Origin: Deltaproteobacteria bacterium
GTDB lineage: Bacteria > Desulfobacterota > Dissulfuribacteria > Dissulfuribacterales > QOAL01
Length of the DNA: 64,000 bases
Assembly: GCA_026995935.1 (NCBI GenBank)
Contig: JALWNK010000073.1
Coordinates: forward strand, 17,726-81,725
Direction: 5' to 3'
Under the pieces are notes generated by a model, which saw only the letters and a list, made by a program, of their open reading frames with translations, did no database searches and was not told the origin of the DNA. Of this stretch, positions 8,627-17,138 are shown piece by piece. The position numbers and the translations under genes were made by a program. Positions within the stretch are counted from its first letter, which is position 1. Every line of letters starts with the position of its first letter.

Positions 8627-9982
8627 TCAGGAAAAAAGGATATCAGGCAACTGGCTTATGTGGCCAAGGCTCTTGACTTTCATGCCATCTCTTGCTCTGA
8701 TTTTGGCCAACTTGGGAACGAGAACCCAGTCCATACCCAGCCGTTGAGCCTCCTTTACCCTGAGTTCCATATTGGATACTGGTCTTATCTCACCAGTTAG
8801 TCCCACCTCTCCAAGGATGGCAATGGATTCTGGGAGGGGTTTGTCAAAAAAACTTGAAAGCACCGCGCAGATGAGCGGGAGATCTGCCGCTGGCTCTGAT
8901 ATCTTCAGCCCTCCAACAACGTTTACAAATATGTCCTTGTCAAAAAGGGCGGTTCCTAGAATCTTTTCCATTACGGCGGTAAGGAGCGCAAGCCTGTTTG
9001 AATCAAAGCCAGCTGTGGTGCGCCTTGGAAGGGCAAGATAGGACTGGTTTACGAGGGCCTGGATCTCTACCATCAAAGGCCTGGTCCCCTCGATGCAGGG
9101 GAAAATGGCAGATCCGGCAACCCTTTGATTCCTGTGTTGAAGGAAGAGATTTGATGGATTTGGGACCTGTGAAAGGCCCCTGTCCTTCATCTCAAAGATA
9201 CCTATCTCATGGGTGGGGCCAAACCTGTTCTTTACTGTGCGAAGTATCCTGAATCCCTGGGTCCTTTCCCCCTCAAAGTAAAGTACCGTGTCAACCAGGT
9301 GTTCCAGGGCCCTTGGACCGGCAATGGCACCTTCCTTGGTTACATGGCCCACCATTAAAACTGGCATGACAATCCCCTTGGCAAGATTCATCAGGGCAGA
9401 AGAGGCGGCCTTCACCTGTCCCATGCTTCCTGGAAGGGATGAAACCTCCTGGCAGTAAAGGGTCTGCATGGAGTCCACGGCCAGGATATGGGGGCGCTCC
9501 TCCAGAACGTGTTTTAAAATCACCTCTATTTGGGGGTTACATAGAAGAAGCACATCCTTGCTGACACCAAGTCTTTGAGCGCGCATTCCTATCTGGCTTG
9601 CCGATTCTTCCCCAGAGGCGTATAAGACCTTAAGCCCCTTGTCTGCCAAAAGAGATAAGACCTGGATAAGAAGCGTTGACTTTCCGATTCCAGGCTCACC
9701 ACCAAGAAGAACCAAGGAGCCTGGGACTATGCCGCCTCCAAGGACCCTGTCAAACTCTTCCATGCCCGTGACATAGCGTTCTTCTTCCTGGCCCGGTTTG
9801 ATTTCTCCGAGACTGCAAATCTCTTCTCCTGATATAAAACCCACACCCTCTGTCTTTTTTTTTACCGTATTTTGCACCTCGCTCATACTGTCCCACGTGT
9901 TACATTCAGGGCACCGTCCGAGCCACTTTACAGATTGAAAACCGCACGCATCGCAGACGAAAAGCCTTTTATCCCTGGCCAT
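8627..9982 (-). CDS. radA: DNA repair protein RadA
   Basis: A 451-residue RecA-like branch-migration ATPase of recombination repair. The N-terminal zinc finger uses C10, C13, C24 and C27. Next come Walker A GGEPGIGKST, the RadA signature KNRFG, and a C-terminal Lon-protease-like domain (NVVGGLKISEPAADLP). The start overlaps the stop of the upstream histidine kinase by one base (TAATG), so the two are co-translated. Confidence 0.96.
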   Translation of the reverse strand: MARDKRLFVCDACGFQSVKWLGRCPECNTWDSMSEVQNTVKKKTEGVGFISGEEICSLGEIKPGQEEERYVTGMEEFDRVLGGGIVPGSLVLLGGEPGIGKSTLLIQVLSLLADKGLKVLYASGEESASQIGMRAQRLGVSKDVLLLCNPQIEVILKHVLEERPHILAVDSMQTLYCQEVSSLPGSMGQVKAASSALMNLAKGIVMPVLMVGHVTKEGAIAGPRALEHLVDTVLYFEGERTQGFRILRTVKNRFGPTHEIGIFEMKDRGLSQVPNPSNLFLQHRNQRVAGSAIFPCIEGTRPLMVEIQALVNQSYLALPRRTTAGFDSNRLALLTAVMEKILGTALFDKDIFVNVVGGLKISEPAADLPLICAVLSSFFDKPLPESIAILGEVGLTGEIRPVSNMELRVKEAQRLGMDWVLVPKLAKIRARDGMKVKSLGHISQLPDILFS

Positions 9983-11370
9983 TACTCCTCTTCCTCCAAG
10001 GTGGGTATGAAGATGTGGATACGGGCCCCGCCAAACTTGCTTTCTCCAGTTTCTATCTCACCATGCATTGCATCGCAAAGTCTCTTGACTATTGCAAGGC
10101 CAAGTCCCGTGCCCTTTGTCTTGGTGGTAAAAAAGGGCTGAAACATCCTTTCTTTTATATCGTCCGGGAATCCAGGCCCTGAATCCTCAACCAAGATATC
10201 AAGCCCCTCCTCAAGGGCTCTGATTCTTACACGAATCCTGCCCCTTGATGGGCTGTCCTTAAGGGCCTCAATGGAATTTTGCACAAGGTTAATCACTATC
10301 TGGATAATCTTTGACCTGTCGGCAGTAACCTCCTGACCCTCGCAGTCAAGTTCCAATTCCATTTTCTCCTCATCCACAGGTATACTGCGTTTGAGCTCCC
10401 TGCAAAGCTCCTGAACCTCAAAGCTTTCAAGATAGATTTCCGTGGGTTTTGCATAGACAAGGAGGTTTGAGGTCAGCCTTTCAAGCCTTGCAACCTGCTC
10501 AACTATAATCTCCATGTCTTCCTTGATATCAGGGTCTTTGGAGTCCTCCATGTGGATCTGGGCAAAGCCCTTTATGGTGCTCAAGGGGTTACGTATTTCA
10601 TGGGCAAGAACCGCTGCCATCTGACCCAGGGCAGCCATCCTTTCCTTTTCCGCAAGGCTCTTTTCAAGTAGATAGTTTTTCTTCCAGGCCCTTATAAAAA
10701 AGCCCGCAAGCATCCACAAAAGGACAATGGATGAAAGTATCATCACCAGTTGAAACTTGGCCTTTCTCTCTATGGAAAAGGCAGGCCAGGGGTGAAGGGC
10801 CACCCTCAGGCAGAAGATTTTCAGGGCAGGAAGGGGTCTGATGGCCTCCTGGCCAGGCTTTACTTCCATTACAGGTCCATCCCATCCACTTCTTGCGACT
10901 CTGTTCATGTCGCTGAGATGTAGCTTCAGGGGGAAATCCAGAATGAAGACCTCCTCTCCAGTGGCCAGTTTTTCAAAGTGGGTAACAATTCTTTCCAGTT
11001 TGAAGACCTTTTTTACAGAGCTGTCATTTATTTTTCTCCCGATAAGTTTCTGGTTGGAATGGAGAATGCAGGTCATGTCCTTGTCTATCAGGGCAAGAAA
11101 GGCCAGGTATTCCCACCTGTCCGAGGCAACAAGATCCGGAAACAGCTCAGTATTTAGACCCAGCCTTTCAAGGGCAAAGCCCAGGTTCACTGCTATGTCC
11201 GTTGCCCTTGTTTCAAGAAGGTGCCTTGAGCCTTCTATGGAGATGCGGTAACTGGAAACGGCGCTAATGGTTGCAATGACACTAAAAAGGGTGAGCAGAA
11301 AGACGATGGCAATGAGGTACTTATTGTGCCAGAACTCTCCAACCTTTACGCCTTTTCGAAAAAATGCCAT
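9982..11370 (-). CDS. Membrane sensor histidine kinase
   Basis: A 462-residue two-component kinase. A membrane helix at about 19-39, an extracytoplasmic sensor region and a second helix at about 206-226 precede the kinase core. The core has the H-box LAHEIRNPLS (phosphoacceptor His257), the N-box NLVQNSIEAL, and G-boxes DSGPGF and GTGLGLAIV. It resembles NtrB/ZraS-like kinases. A longer TTG-initiated frame exists to 11439, but ATG 11370 begins just before the first membrane helix. A perfect TATAAT lies 6 bases upstream of that ATG. No response regulator is adjacent. Cotranscribed with radA. Confidence 0.85.
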   Translation of the reverse strand: MAFFRKGVKVGEFWHNKYLIAIVFLLTLFSVIATISAVSSYRISIEGSRHLLETRATDIAVNLGFALERLGLNTELFPDLVASDRWEYLAFLALIDKDMTCILHSNQKLIGRKINDSSVKKVFKLERIVTHFEKLATGEEVFILDFPLKLHLSDMNRVARSGWDGPVMEVKPGQEAIRPLPALKIFCLRVALHPWPAFSIERKAKFQLVMILSSIVLLWMLAGFFIRAWKKNYLLEKSLAEKERMAALGQMAAVLAHEIRNPLSTIKGFAQIHMEDSKDPDIKEDMEIIVEQVARLERLTSNLLVYAKPTEIYLESFEVQELCRELKRSIPVDEEKMELELDCEGQEVTADRSKIIQIVINLVQNSIEALKDSPSRGRIRVRIRALEEGLDILVEDSGPGFPDDIKERMFQPFFTTKTKGTGLGLAIVKRLCDAMHGEIETGESKFGGARIHIFIPTLEEEE

Positions 11371-11455
11371 ATAACCATTATATAAGCAATAAAGCCGGTC
11401 TTGACCAGTAAGTGTGTGGCTATTAGTAGTAGTTTTCAAAAAAACGGGAGGGGAA

Positions 11456-13234
11456 ATGGCTGCAAAAAAGAATATACTGGTAGTTGGTTCTGGCGGAAGG
11501 GAGCATGCCCTTTGCTGGAAGTTCGCCCAAAGCCCAAGGGTGGATACGGTCTACTGCGCACCTGGAAATGCCGGCATTGCCCGGGACGCCACCTGCGTTG
11601 ACATCTCTGCTTCTGACCTTGAAGGCCTTTTGGACTTTGCACGGGATAAGAAGATCGACATAACAATAGTTGGGCCTGAGGCGCCGCTTGCCCAAGGGAT
11701 TGTGGATCTATTCGAGGAAAACGGGCTTGTCTGCTTTGGCCCAAAGAAAAAGGCCGCGGAGATAGAGGCGAGCAAGGTCTTTACCAAGGATCTTCTTTCA
11801 AAATATTCTATTCCCACTGGAAAATACAAGGTCTTTACTGACCCTGATGCGGCAAAGGAATTTGTAAGGGATGAAACAGGCGTTCCAGTGGTTATAAAGG
11901 CAGACGGCCTTGCGGCAGGAAAGGGTGTTATCCTCTGTTTCACCATGGATGAGGCCTTTAATGCAATAGATGAGGTCCTTGTGAAAAAGGCCTTTGGAGA
12001 GGCAGGAAACAGACTCATTGTGGAAGAGTTTCTCCAGGGGGAGGAAGCCTCTTTCATGGCCATCACCGATGGTGAAAAAGTGCTTCCACTTGCCACCTCC
12101 CAGGATCACAAGGCCGTTTATGACAACGACAAGGGTCCAAATACAGGGGGCATGGGCGCATACTCTCCTGCACCAGTGGTTGACAGGAAGCTCTTTAAAG
12201 AGATCATGAAAGACATAATGATCCCCACCGTTGAGGCAATGGCCTCAGAAGGAAGGCCTTACAAGGGTGTTCTTTACGGGGGTCTCATAATTAAGGACAG
12301 GGAACCCAAGGTGCTTGAATTCAACTGCCGCTTTGGTGACCCCGAGGCCCAACCTATCCTCATGAGGCTAAAGACGGATCTGCTTGACGTGGTGGAGGCT
12401 GCCTTGGAGGGCAGGCTCAAGGAGCTTGATTTGGAGTGGGATGAAAGGGCTGCCGTGTGCGTGGTTCTGGCCTCAGGGGGCTATCCCGGAAAGTACGAAA
12501 AGGGCAAGGTGATAGAGGGGCTTGAAGAGGTGGAAAAGATGAAAGACGTCATGGTCTTTCATGCAGGCACGGCCCTTAAAGACGGAAAGTTTGTGACTGC
12601 AGGAGGCAGGGTACTTGGTGTAACTGCCCTTGGAGTAACCATCAAGGAGGCCATAGACAGGGCATACCAGGCAGTATCCCGAATAAGCTGGGAAGGAATG
12701 CACTACAGAAAAGACATTGGCCAGAAGGCCCTGAAGCACCTGTGTGCTCCTGCCGTCTCCATAGTAATGGGAAGTAAGAGTGACGCCAAGGTCATGGAAA
12801 AGGCAGCAGACACCCTAAAGGACTTTGGAATAAACTATGAGGTAAAGGTGCTTTCAGCCCACAGGAGCCCTGATCTTACTGCTGAGTTTGCAAGATCTGC
12901 CAGGGCACGGGGGATAAAGGTGATCATTGCAGGAGCAGGAATGGCCGCGCACCTTGCAGGTGTAATTGCCTCCCACACCACATTGCCTGTCATTGGAGTC
13001 CCCATTGACAGCAGTTCCCTTAATGGTCTTGATGCCCTTTTTTCCACTGTCCAGATGCCTCCAGGAATTCCAGTGGCTTCCATGGGAATCGGAAAGGCTG
13101 GAGCCAAAAATGCTGCACTTTTCGCCATTGAGATACTTTCTCTTGCAGATGAGGAACTTCAGAAAAAGTTGTCTGATTTCAGAAAGGATCAGAAAGAGAA
13201 GATCAGAAAACTAAACCAAAAGGAGCTTCTTTAG
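11456..13234 (+). CDS. purD-purE: Fused GAR synthetase - N5-CAIR mutase (PurD-PurE)
   Basis: A single 592-residue frame encoding two purine enzymes. Residues 1 to about 428 are PurD (phosphoribosylamine-glycine ligase): VVGSGGREHA at the N-terminus, the ATP-grasp segment VVIKADGLAAGKGV, and GPNTGGMGAYSP. Residues about 431-575 are a full PurE mutase: MGSKSD, SAHRSP, AGAGMAAHL, and MPPGIPVAS. There is almost no linker and no internal stop. ATG 11456 is chosen because GGGAGGGGA lies directly upstream. PurD and PurE act at separate steps (GAR formation; N5-CAIR to CAIR). Sua5/YrdC follows after 20 bases. Confidence 0.93.
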   Translation: MAAKKNILVVGSGGREHALCWKFAQSPRVDTVYCAPGNAGIARDATCVDISASDLEGLLDFARDKKIDITIVGPEAPLAQGIVDLFEENGLVCFGPKKKAAEIEASKVFTKDLLSKYSIPTGKYKVFTDPDAAKEFVRDETGVPVVIKADGLAAGKGVILCFTMDEAFNAIDEVLVKKAFGEAGNRLIVEEFLQGEEASFMAITDGEKVLPLATSQDHKAVYDNDKGPNTGGMGAYSPAPVVDRKLFKEIMKDIMIPTVEAMASEGRPYKGVLYGGLIIKDREPKVLEFNCRFGDPEAQPILMRLKTDLLDVVEAALEGRLKELDLEWDERAAVCVVLASGGYPGKYEKGKVIEGLEEVEKMKDVMVFHAGTALKDGKFVTAGGRVLGVTALGVTIKEAIDRAYQAVSRISWEGMHYRKDIGQKALKHLCAPAVSIVMGSKSDAKVMEKAADTLKDFGINYEVKVLSAHRSPDLTAEFARSARARGIKVIIAGAGMAAHLAGVIASHTTLPVIGVPIDSSSLNGLDALFSTVQMPPGIPVASMGIGKAGAKNAALFAIEILSLADEELQKKLSDFRKDQKEKIRKLNQKELL

Positions 13235-13254
13235 CCTGTTAGGCTTGCTTACCA

Positions 13255-13863
13255 ATGGACAAAGACCTTTTAGAAAAGATAGAGGAGGCTGCTCGGGTAA
13301 TAAAAAAAGGGGGAGTGTGCGTAATTCCCACAGAGACCGCCTATGGCCTTGCAGCCTCCATTCAAAATGAAAGGGCACTTAAAAAAATTTATGAAATCAA
13401 GAAAAGGCCCTTTCACAAGCCCCTTTTGATCCTTGTGGACGAGCTTTCGCAGGCCCCTGTAGAAAAGGGTCGAATCCCCAACTACGTATTCAAGATAATA
13501 GATAAGTTCTGGCCAGGTCCGCTTACCCTCCTTCTTCCTGCCACAAAGGATGCCAGCCCTTTTTTGACAGGAGGCAGTCAGAAGGTGGGGCTTCGAATCT
13601 CAAGCCATCCAGTTGCCAAGGAGCTTGTTAGAAGGGTAGGGCAACCTGTTACCGCAACTAGTGCAAACCTTTCTGGAATGGGTCTTTCCAAGACAGTAGC
13701 ACAGGTAAAGGAGCAGCTCTCCCACCTTGAGCCCGACTACTATCTGAATGCAGGCGAAATCCCTCCAGGCCCCTCATCAACCATTGTTGATTGCCAAGAC
13801 TCAGGCCCTGTCATAGTCAGGCCCGGGGCAATAGACCCGGAAGATATTCTGGCCTTATGTTGA
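13255..13863 (+). CDS. L-threonylcarbamoyladenylate synthase (Sua5/YrdC)
   Basis: A 202-residue YrdC-fold protein that makes threonylcarbamoyl-AMP for the t6A37 modification of tRNAs. Visible signatures are IPTETAYGLAAS, KKIYEIKKRPFHKPL, and PVTATSANLSG. It lacks the extra C-terminal domain of long Sua5 proteins and so is the TsaC/YrdC-length form. Its 3' end overlaps the convergent ttcA by 47 bases. It lies 20 bases after purD-purE and is probably cotranscribed with it. Confidence 0.9.
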   Translation: MDKDLLEKIEEAARVIKKGGVCVIPTETAYGLAASIQNERALKKIYEIKKRPFHKPLLILVDELSQAPVEKGRIPNYVFKIIDKFWPGPLTLLLPATKDASPFLTGGSQKVGLRISSHPVAKELVRRVGQPVTATSANLSGMGLSKTVAQVKEQLSHLEPDYYLNAGEIPPGPSSTIVDCQDSGPVIVRPGAIDPEDILALC

Positions 13864-14560
13864 ATATGGCCCTTGCAATATTGCCCCTGATTTTTCTATC
13901 ATTTTTGTAGAGGAAATTTAACACCTGTCTTATCCCCTCTCTCTTGCTCTTTGAAACCGAAGGGCACTCATTCCTACAAACAGGAAGCCCAAGGAGCCTG
14001 CTAAGCCTTTGTATCTTTTCCTTTTCAACAAGGGCAAGGGGCCTGATTATTGTAATTACGCCATTGAACATTTCCTGCCTGGGCAGCATGGTGCTCATTT
14101 CACCGCTGTAAAACATGTTTATAAAAAAGGTCTCAATAAGATCATCAAGATTGTGGCCAAGGGCTATCTTGTTACATCCAAGGACCTGGGTAAGTTCAAA
14201 AAGCCTCTTTCTTCTGTTCCATGAACAGAGAAAACATGGGCTTTTCCCTCGATTTTTAGTGCTGTGGGCATAGGGGGCGATATCTGTTTCTTCCAGATAA
14301 AAGGGCAGGCCAAGGGAGGAAAAATGGCCTTTTAAGGCTGGCCACGTCATTTTCTTATTATAGCCCATTTCTAGATAGACAGGCACGATATCAAAGGAGA
14401 TGGGGGCCTTTTTCTTCCACTGGCAAAGGTAATAGAGCATGGCAAGGCTGTCAGCCCCTCCAGATACTGCAGCCATGATGGTGTCTCCCTGGCTCAAAAG
14501 GTGGTAACTGTGGATGGCCTTACCAACCTTTCGATTGATCTCTTTTTCTAAATATGCCAC
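13817..14560 (-). CDS. ttcA: tRNA 2-thiocytidine synthetase-like TtcA protein
   Basis: A 247-residue PP-loop ATPase of the TtcA group. It shows the SGGADS PP-loop (33-38), the Cys109-x2-Cys112 pair in CFLC, and a third cysteine, Cys199, in NECPS. This three-cysteine set binds the 4Fe-4S cluster used in thiolating C32 of tRNA. GHNLDDLIET is also conserved. The tRNA target is inferred from family. Its last 47 bases are antisense to the end of the YrdC gene, and both reading frames appear genuine there. Confidence 0.85.
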   Translation of the reverse strand: MAYLEKEINRKVGKAIHSYHLLSQGDTIMAAVSGGADSLAMLYYLCQWKKKAPISFDIVPVYLEMGYNKKMTWPALKGHFSSLGLPFYLEETDIAPYAHSTKNRGKSPCFLCSWNRRKRLFELTQVLGCNKIALGHNLDDLIETFFINMFYSGEMSTMLPRQEMFNGVITIIRPLALVEKEKIQRLSRLLGLPVCRNECPSVSKSKREGIRQVLNFLYKNDRKIRGNIARAIFNIRPEYLPGLLPRA

Positions 14561-14789
14561 TTTCCCAGAAGCTGATTCGCTGTTATTAGTATCCCTTTAT
14601 TTGTCCGGAGGCAGCAGGGGCCTTGGGAAGCTTCGAGGGCGTGCATCCTGTTTTGATAGAAAGGGAATTTCCATCAAGACCTGATGGGCGGAAAATTCAC
14701 GGATAGCGGCCCTTTGATTGAAAGGACAGGAAAAGGTAAAGCAAAAACAGGGCTATAAAAAAAATCCAGAAGAATCTATTTTCCTTCAT
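14561..14789. other. Divergent intergenic region ttcA/mltG
   Basis: 229 bases between the divergent starts of ttcA and mltG. It must hold both promoters. A TTG codon at 14718 is in frame with mltG and would add 24 polar residues. I saw no clear SD ahead of either start, no strong promoter pair and no recognisable RNA gene. Confidence 0.4.
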
Positions 14790-15821
14790 ATGAGAATCTT
14801 TTTAAACCTCAAATTCATCTTTTTTCTCTACCTGGTATTTCTTGCCGGATACATTGGATACGGACACGTTAAAAAACTGCTTGAACCTGTATCCACCAGC
14901 CCATCTTTTGTGGTTATTGATATCCCCAAGGGTACTTCCTTTAAACAGGTTGCCAAACTGCTTGAGGAAAAAGGGCTCATAAGATCCAAGGAGGCCTTTA
15001 CTGTCCTTGCCTGGTACAAAAAGGAGGCAGGTCTTATAAAGGCCGGAGAATACAAGCTAAGCCCATCAATGACACCACAAAAGATCCTTGAAATACTGGT
15101 GTCTGGAAAGGTTGTCCAGCATCTTGTCACCATACCAGAAGGGTACAACATGTTCCAGATTGGGGATCTTCTGGCAAGGGCAAATCTTGTGAAAAAGGAG
15201 GCCTATATGGCTGCAGTTACCGACAAGGACCTTCTCAAGCAGCTAAATATAAAGGAAGAAACAGCAGAAGGCTATCTCTTTCCAGATTCCTATTTCCTTC
15301 CCAAGGGTGTGAGCGCAAAAGACATAGTAAAAAACTTTGTCAGCAGATTTTGGGACGTCTGGATAAATAATAAGTTTGGGAATAGGGCCAAGGAAATTGG
15401 CGTCACCATCCATGAGGTGGTTACCCTTGCCTCCATTGTGGAACTTGAAGCAGCGGTGCAGGAGGAAAAGCCCATAATTGCAAGCGTTTTTTGGAACAGG
15501 TTGAAAAAGGGCATGCCGCTTCAGGCAGACCCAACAGTAAAATATGGCATAATGGTGGAGCGGCGCATAAAGAAAAGAAGGCTTACCTGGAAGGACCTTA
15601 GAAAGGCTACCCCTTACAATACCTACACCCGATATGGGCTCCCCAAGGGCCCTGTATGCAACCCAGGTCTTTTGTCGTTAAGGGCAGTGTTGTATCCGAA
15701 GAAGACGCAGTACCTTTACTTCGTCTCCAAGGGTAACAGGACCCACTACTTCTCTAAGACCCTTAAGGAACATAACAGGGCAGTAAAGAAGTACATCCTT
15801 CACAAAAAAAGAAAACATTAA
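14790..15821 (+). CDS. mltG: Endolytic murein transglycosylase MltG
   Basis: A 343-residue YceG/MltG-family enzyme that cleaves nascent glycan strands and may set their length. A single N-terminal membrane helix (FIFFLYLVFLAGYIGYG) anchors it, with the LysM-like region next. The catalytic domain shows ASIVELEA with the catalytic Glu, then VFWNRLKKGMPLQADPTVKYG and PYNTYTRYGLPKGP. I used ATG 14790, which puts the helix near the N-terminus; the alternative TTG at 14718 adds a Lys/Gln-rich leader. Confidence 0.9.
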   Translation: MRIFLNLKFIFFLYLVFLAGYIGYGHVKKLLEPVSTSPSFVVIDIPKGTSFKQVAKLLEEKGLIRSKEAFTVLAWYKKEAGLIKAGEYKLSPSMTPQKILEILVSGKVVQHLVTIPEGYNMFQIGDLLARANLVKKEAYMAAVTDKDLLKQLNIKEETAEGYLFPDSYFLPKGVSAKDIVKNFVSRFWDVWINNKFGNRAKEIGVTIHEVVTLASIVELEAAVQEEKPIIASVFWNRLKKGMPLQADPTVKYGIMVERRIKKRRLTWKDLRKATPYNTYTRYGLPKGPVCNPGLLSLRAVLYPKKTQYLYFVSKGNRTHYFSKTLKEHNRAVKKYILHKKRKH

Positions 15822-15854
15822 GCAGTAAAAAAACAGGATGAGGACTATTTGCCC

Positions 15855-15883
15855 TTGACCTGGTAGGTATTAATACCTATTAT
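15855..15883 (+). promoter_or_regulatory. Sigma-70-type promoter of the FKBP gene
   Basis: TTGACC at 15855-15860 and TATTAT at 15878-15883 are separated by exactly 17 bases. This is a strong vegetative-type promoter about 95 bases upstream of the FKBP-type isomerase start. The spacer contains a perfect palindrome (next entry). Confidence 0.65.
15864..15879. promoter_or_regulatory. Perfect 16-bp palindrome in the promoter spacer
   Basis: TAGGTATTAATACCTA is identical to its own reverse complement. It fills the space between the -35 and -10 boxes, reaching into the first two bases of the -10. That is a classic position for a dimeric repressor. The cognate regulator is unknown. Confidence 0.55.
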
Positions 15884-15976
15884 TGGTCAGTAATAATTCG
15901 TAAAATACGTCCCAAAAACACCAAAAACTTCCCCTGTAAGTTTCTTGGAATCAAAATCAGTTAGGAGAAAGAAAGA

Positions 15977-16492
15977 ATGGAAATTAATGACAAGAGTTAT
16001 GTAACCATTGATTACACCCTTAAACTGGACTCTGGCGAGACCATTGATCAGACTACACCAGAACAGCCCTTTGGCTTCCTTTTTGGTTCTGGTCAGGTGA
16101 TAAAGGGACTTGAGGACGGAATAAAGGGCAAAAAGGCCGGTGACAGTGTCTCTCTCACCATAAAGCCCGAAGATGCCTATGGTGAGGCGAGGGCAGATCT
16201 TGTACGTGAGATCCCAAGGTCAAATTTCCCCGAGGGCATGGAGATTGAGCCTGGCATGCCTTTTGAGGCCCAGTCACCACACGGTCCGGTCCGTTTCACA
16301 GTGAAGGAAGTAAAGGATGACGTGGTGATGGCAGACTTTAATCATCCACTTGCAGGTGAGACCCTACACTTCGATATCAAGATTCTTGATGTGAGGGAGC
16401 CTTCCTTTGCTGAAATGTCCGCCATGGCAGGTTCATGCGGCTGTGATACAGACCCACAAGGTGGTTGTGGCACCTGCGGTGGATGCAGCTAA
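15977..16492 (+). CDS. FKBP-type peptidyl-prolyl isomerase, SlyD-like
   Basis: A 171-residue cis-trans prolyl isomerase/chaperone of the SlyD group. The FKBP domain has the inserted flap: YVTIDYTLKLDSGE at the start, GSGQVIKGLEDGIKG, the KPEDAYGE stretch, then the IF domain and NHPLAGETLHFDI. The C-terminus ends in a cysteine/glycine-rich tail (CGCDT..GGCGTCGGCS) with six cysteines. It resembles the metal-binding tail of SlyD, which takes part in nickel delivery in enterobacteria. It is monocistronic, with its own promoter and a strong terminator. Confidence 0.9.
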   Translation: MEINDKSYVTIDYTLKLDSGETIDQTTPEQPFGFLFGSGQVIKGLEDGIKGKKAGDSVSLTIKPEDAYGEARADLVREIPRSNFPEGMEIEPGMPFEAQSPHGPVRFTVKEVKDDVVMADFNHPLAGETLHFDIKILDVREPSFAEMSAMAGSCGCDTDPQGGCGTCGGCS

Positions 16493-16525
16493 ACGCTAAA
16501 CCGACCAGCCGAAGAATATCGAGTA

Positions 16526-16554
16526 AAAAGCCGGCTTGATGCCGGCTTTTTTGT
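16526..16554 (+). terminator. Rho-independent terminator after FKBP gene
   Basis: A 10-base stem, AAAAGCCGGC paired with GCCGGCTTTT, with loop TTGAT and a T-run. It lies 33 bases after the FKBP stop codon. The A/T symmetry means it could also serve the convergent macro-domain gene. Confidence 0.9.
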
Positions 16555-16591
16555 TTCATTTGAGGAATTCGATTTAATCGGCTCAAAAAAA

Positions 16592-17134
16592 TCATTTAGA
16601 GAAACACCTTTCTGCCTCCTTTAAAAAGCTGTCAAAGGCAGAGTTAGAGAAAAGAACAACCCGTATTTCGTCAAAGGCCCCATGGTGCTCACAAATAAAC
16701 TTCCTTATTGCGCAAAGACTCGTCCTTGCTGCAAGATCAAGGGGGAAACCGTAGGCACCAGTACTTATGGCTGGAAAGGCCACGGTCTTTGCCTTCTTTT
16801 CCATGGCCCTTTTAAGGCTGCTCATGTAGGCATTTTCCAGGACTTTCTGCTCGTTTTTTGTTCCACCGCGCCAAACAGGGCCAACTGTATGAATTACGTA
16901 TTTTGCCGAAAGATTGCCTGCCCCCGTTACTACTGCATCACCAGGGTCACACCACCCTATTTTCTTGCATTCTTCAAGAAGATTTGGACCCGCAGCCCTG
17001 TGAATTGCCCCGTCAACCCCTCCACCTCCAAGGAGTCTGGAGTTGGCAGCATTTACAATGGCATCGACCTTTTCCTTGGTGATATCCCCAACCTTTAAAA
17101 CCGTCGTACTACAAACGTCTATCCTGGTCTCCAT
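16592..17134 (-). CDS. Macro domain protein (ADP-ribose/OAADPr hydrolase type)
   Basis: A 180-residue macro-domain protein of the YmdB type. It shows VDAIVNAANSRLLGGGGVDGAIHRAAG, in which the Asn/Asp of the adenosine and ribose pockets are conserved. IHTVGPVW and FPAISTGAYGFP follow. Enzymes with this arrangement deacetylate O-acetyl-ADP-ribose or remove ADP-ribose from proteins. I set the start at ATG 17134; the open frame runs 62 residues farther into the DUF134 gene without conserved content. The gap to DUF134 is 4 bases, so they are co-expressed. Confidence 0.9.
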   Translation of the reverse strand: METRIDVCSTTVLKVGDITKEKVDAIVNAANSRLLGGGGVDGAIHRAAGPNLLEECKKIGWCDPGDAVVTGAGNLSAKYVIHTVGPVWRGGTKNEQKVLENAYMSSLKRAMEKKAKTVAFPAISTGAYGFPLDLAARTSLCAIRKFICEHHGAFDEIRVVLFSNSAFDSFLKEAERCFSK

Positions 17135-17138
17135 ATTC

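Noticed and set aside
14561..14789. Small SRP RNA or other structured RNA gene
   Set aside because: A GGAGGCAGCAGG-like stretch suggested it, but the conserved SRP core and a closing stem are missing.
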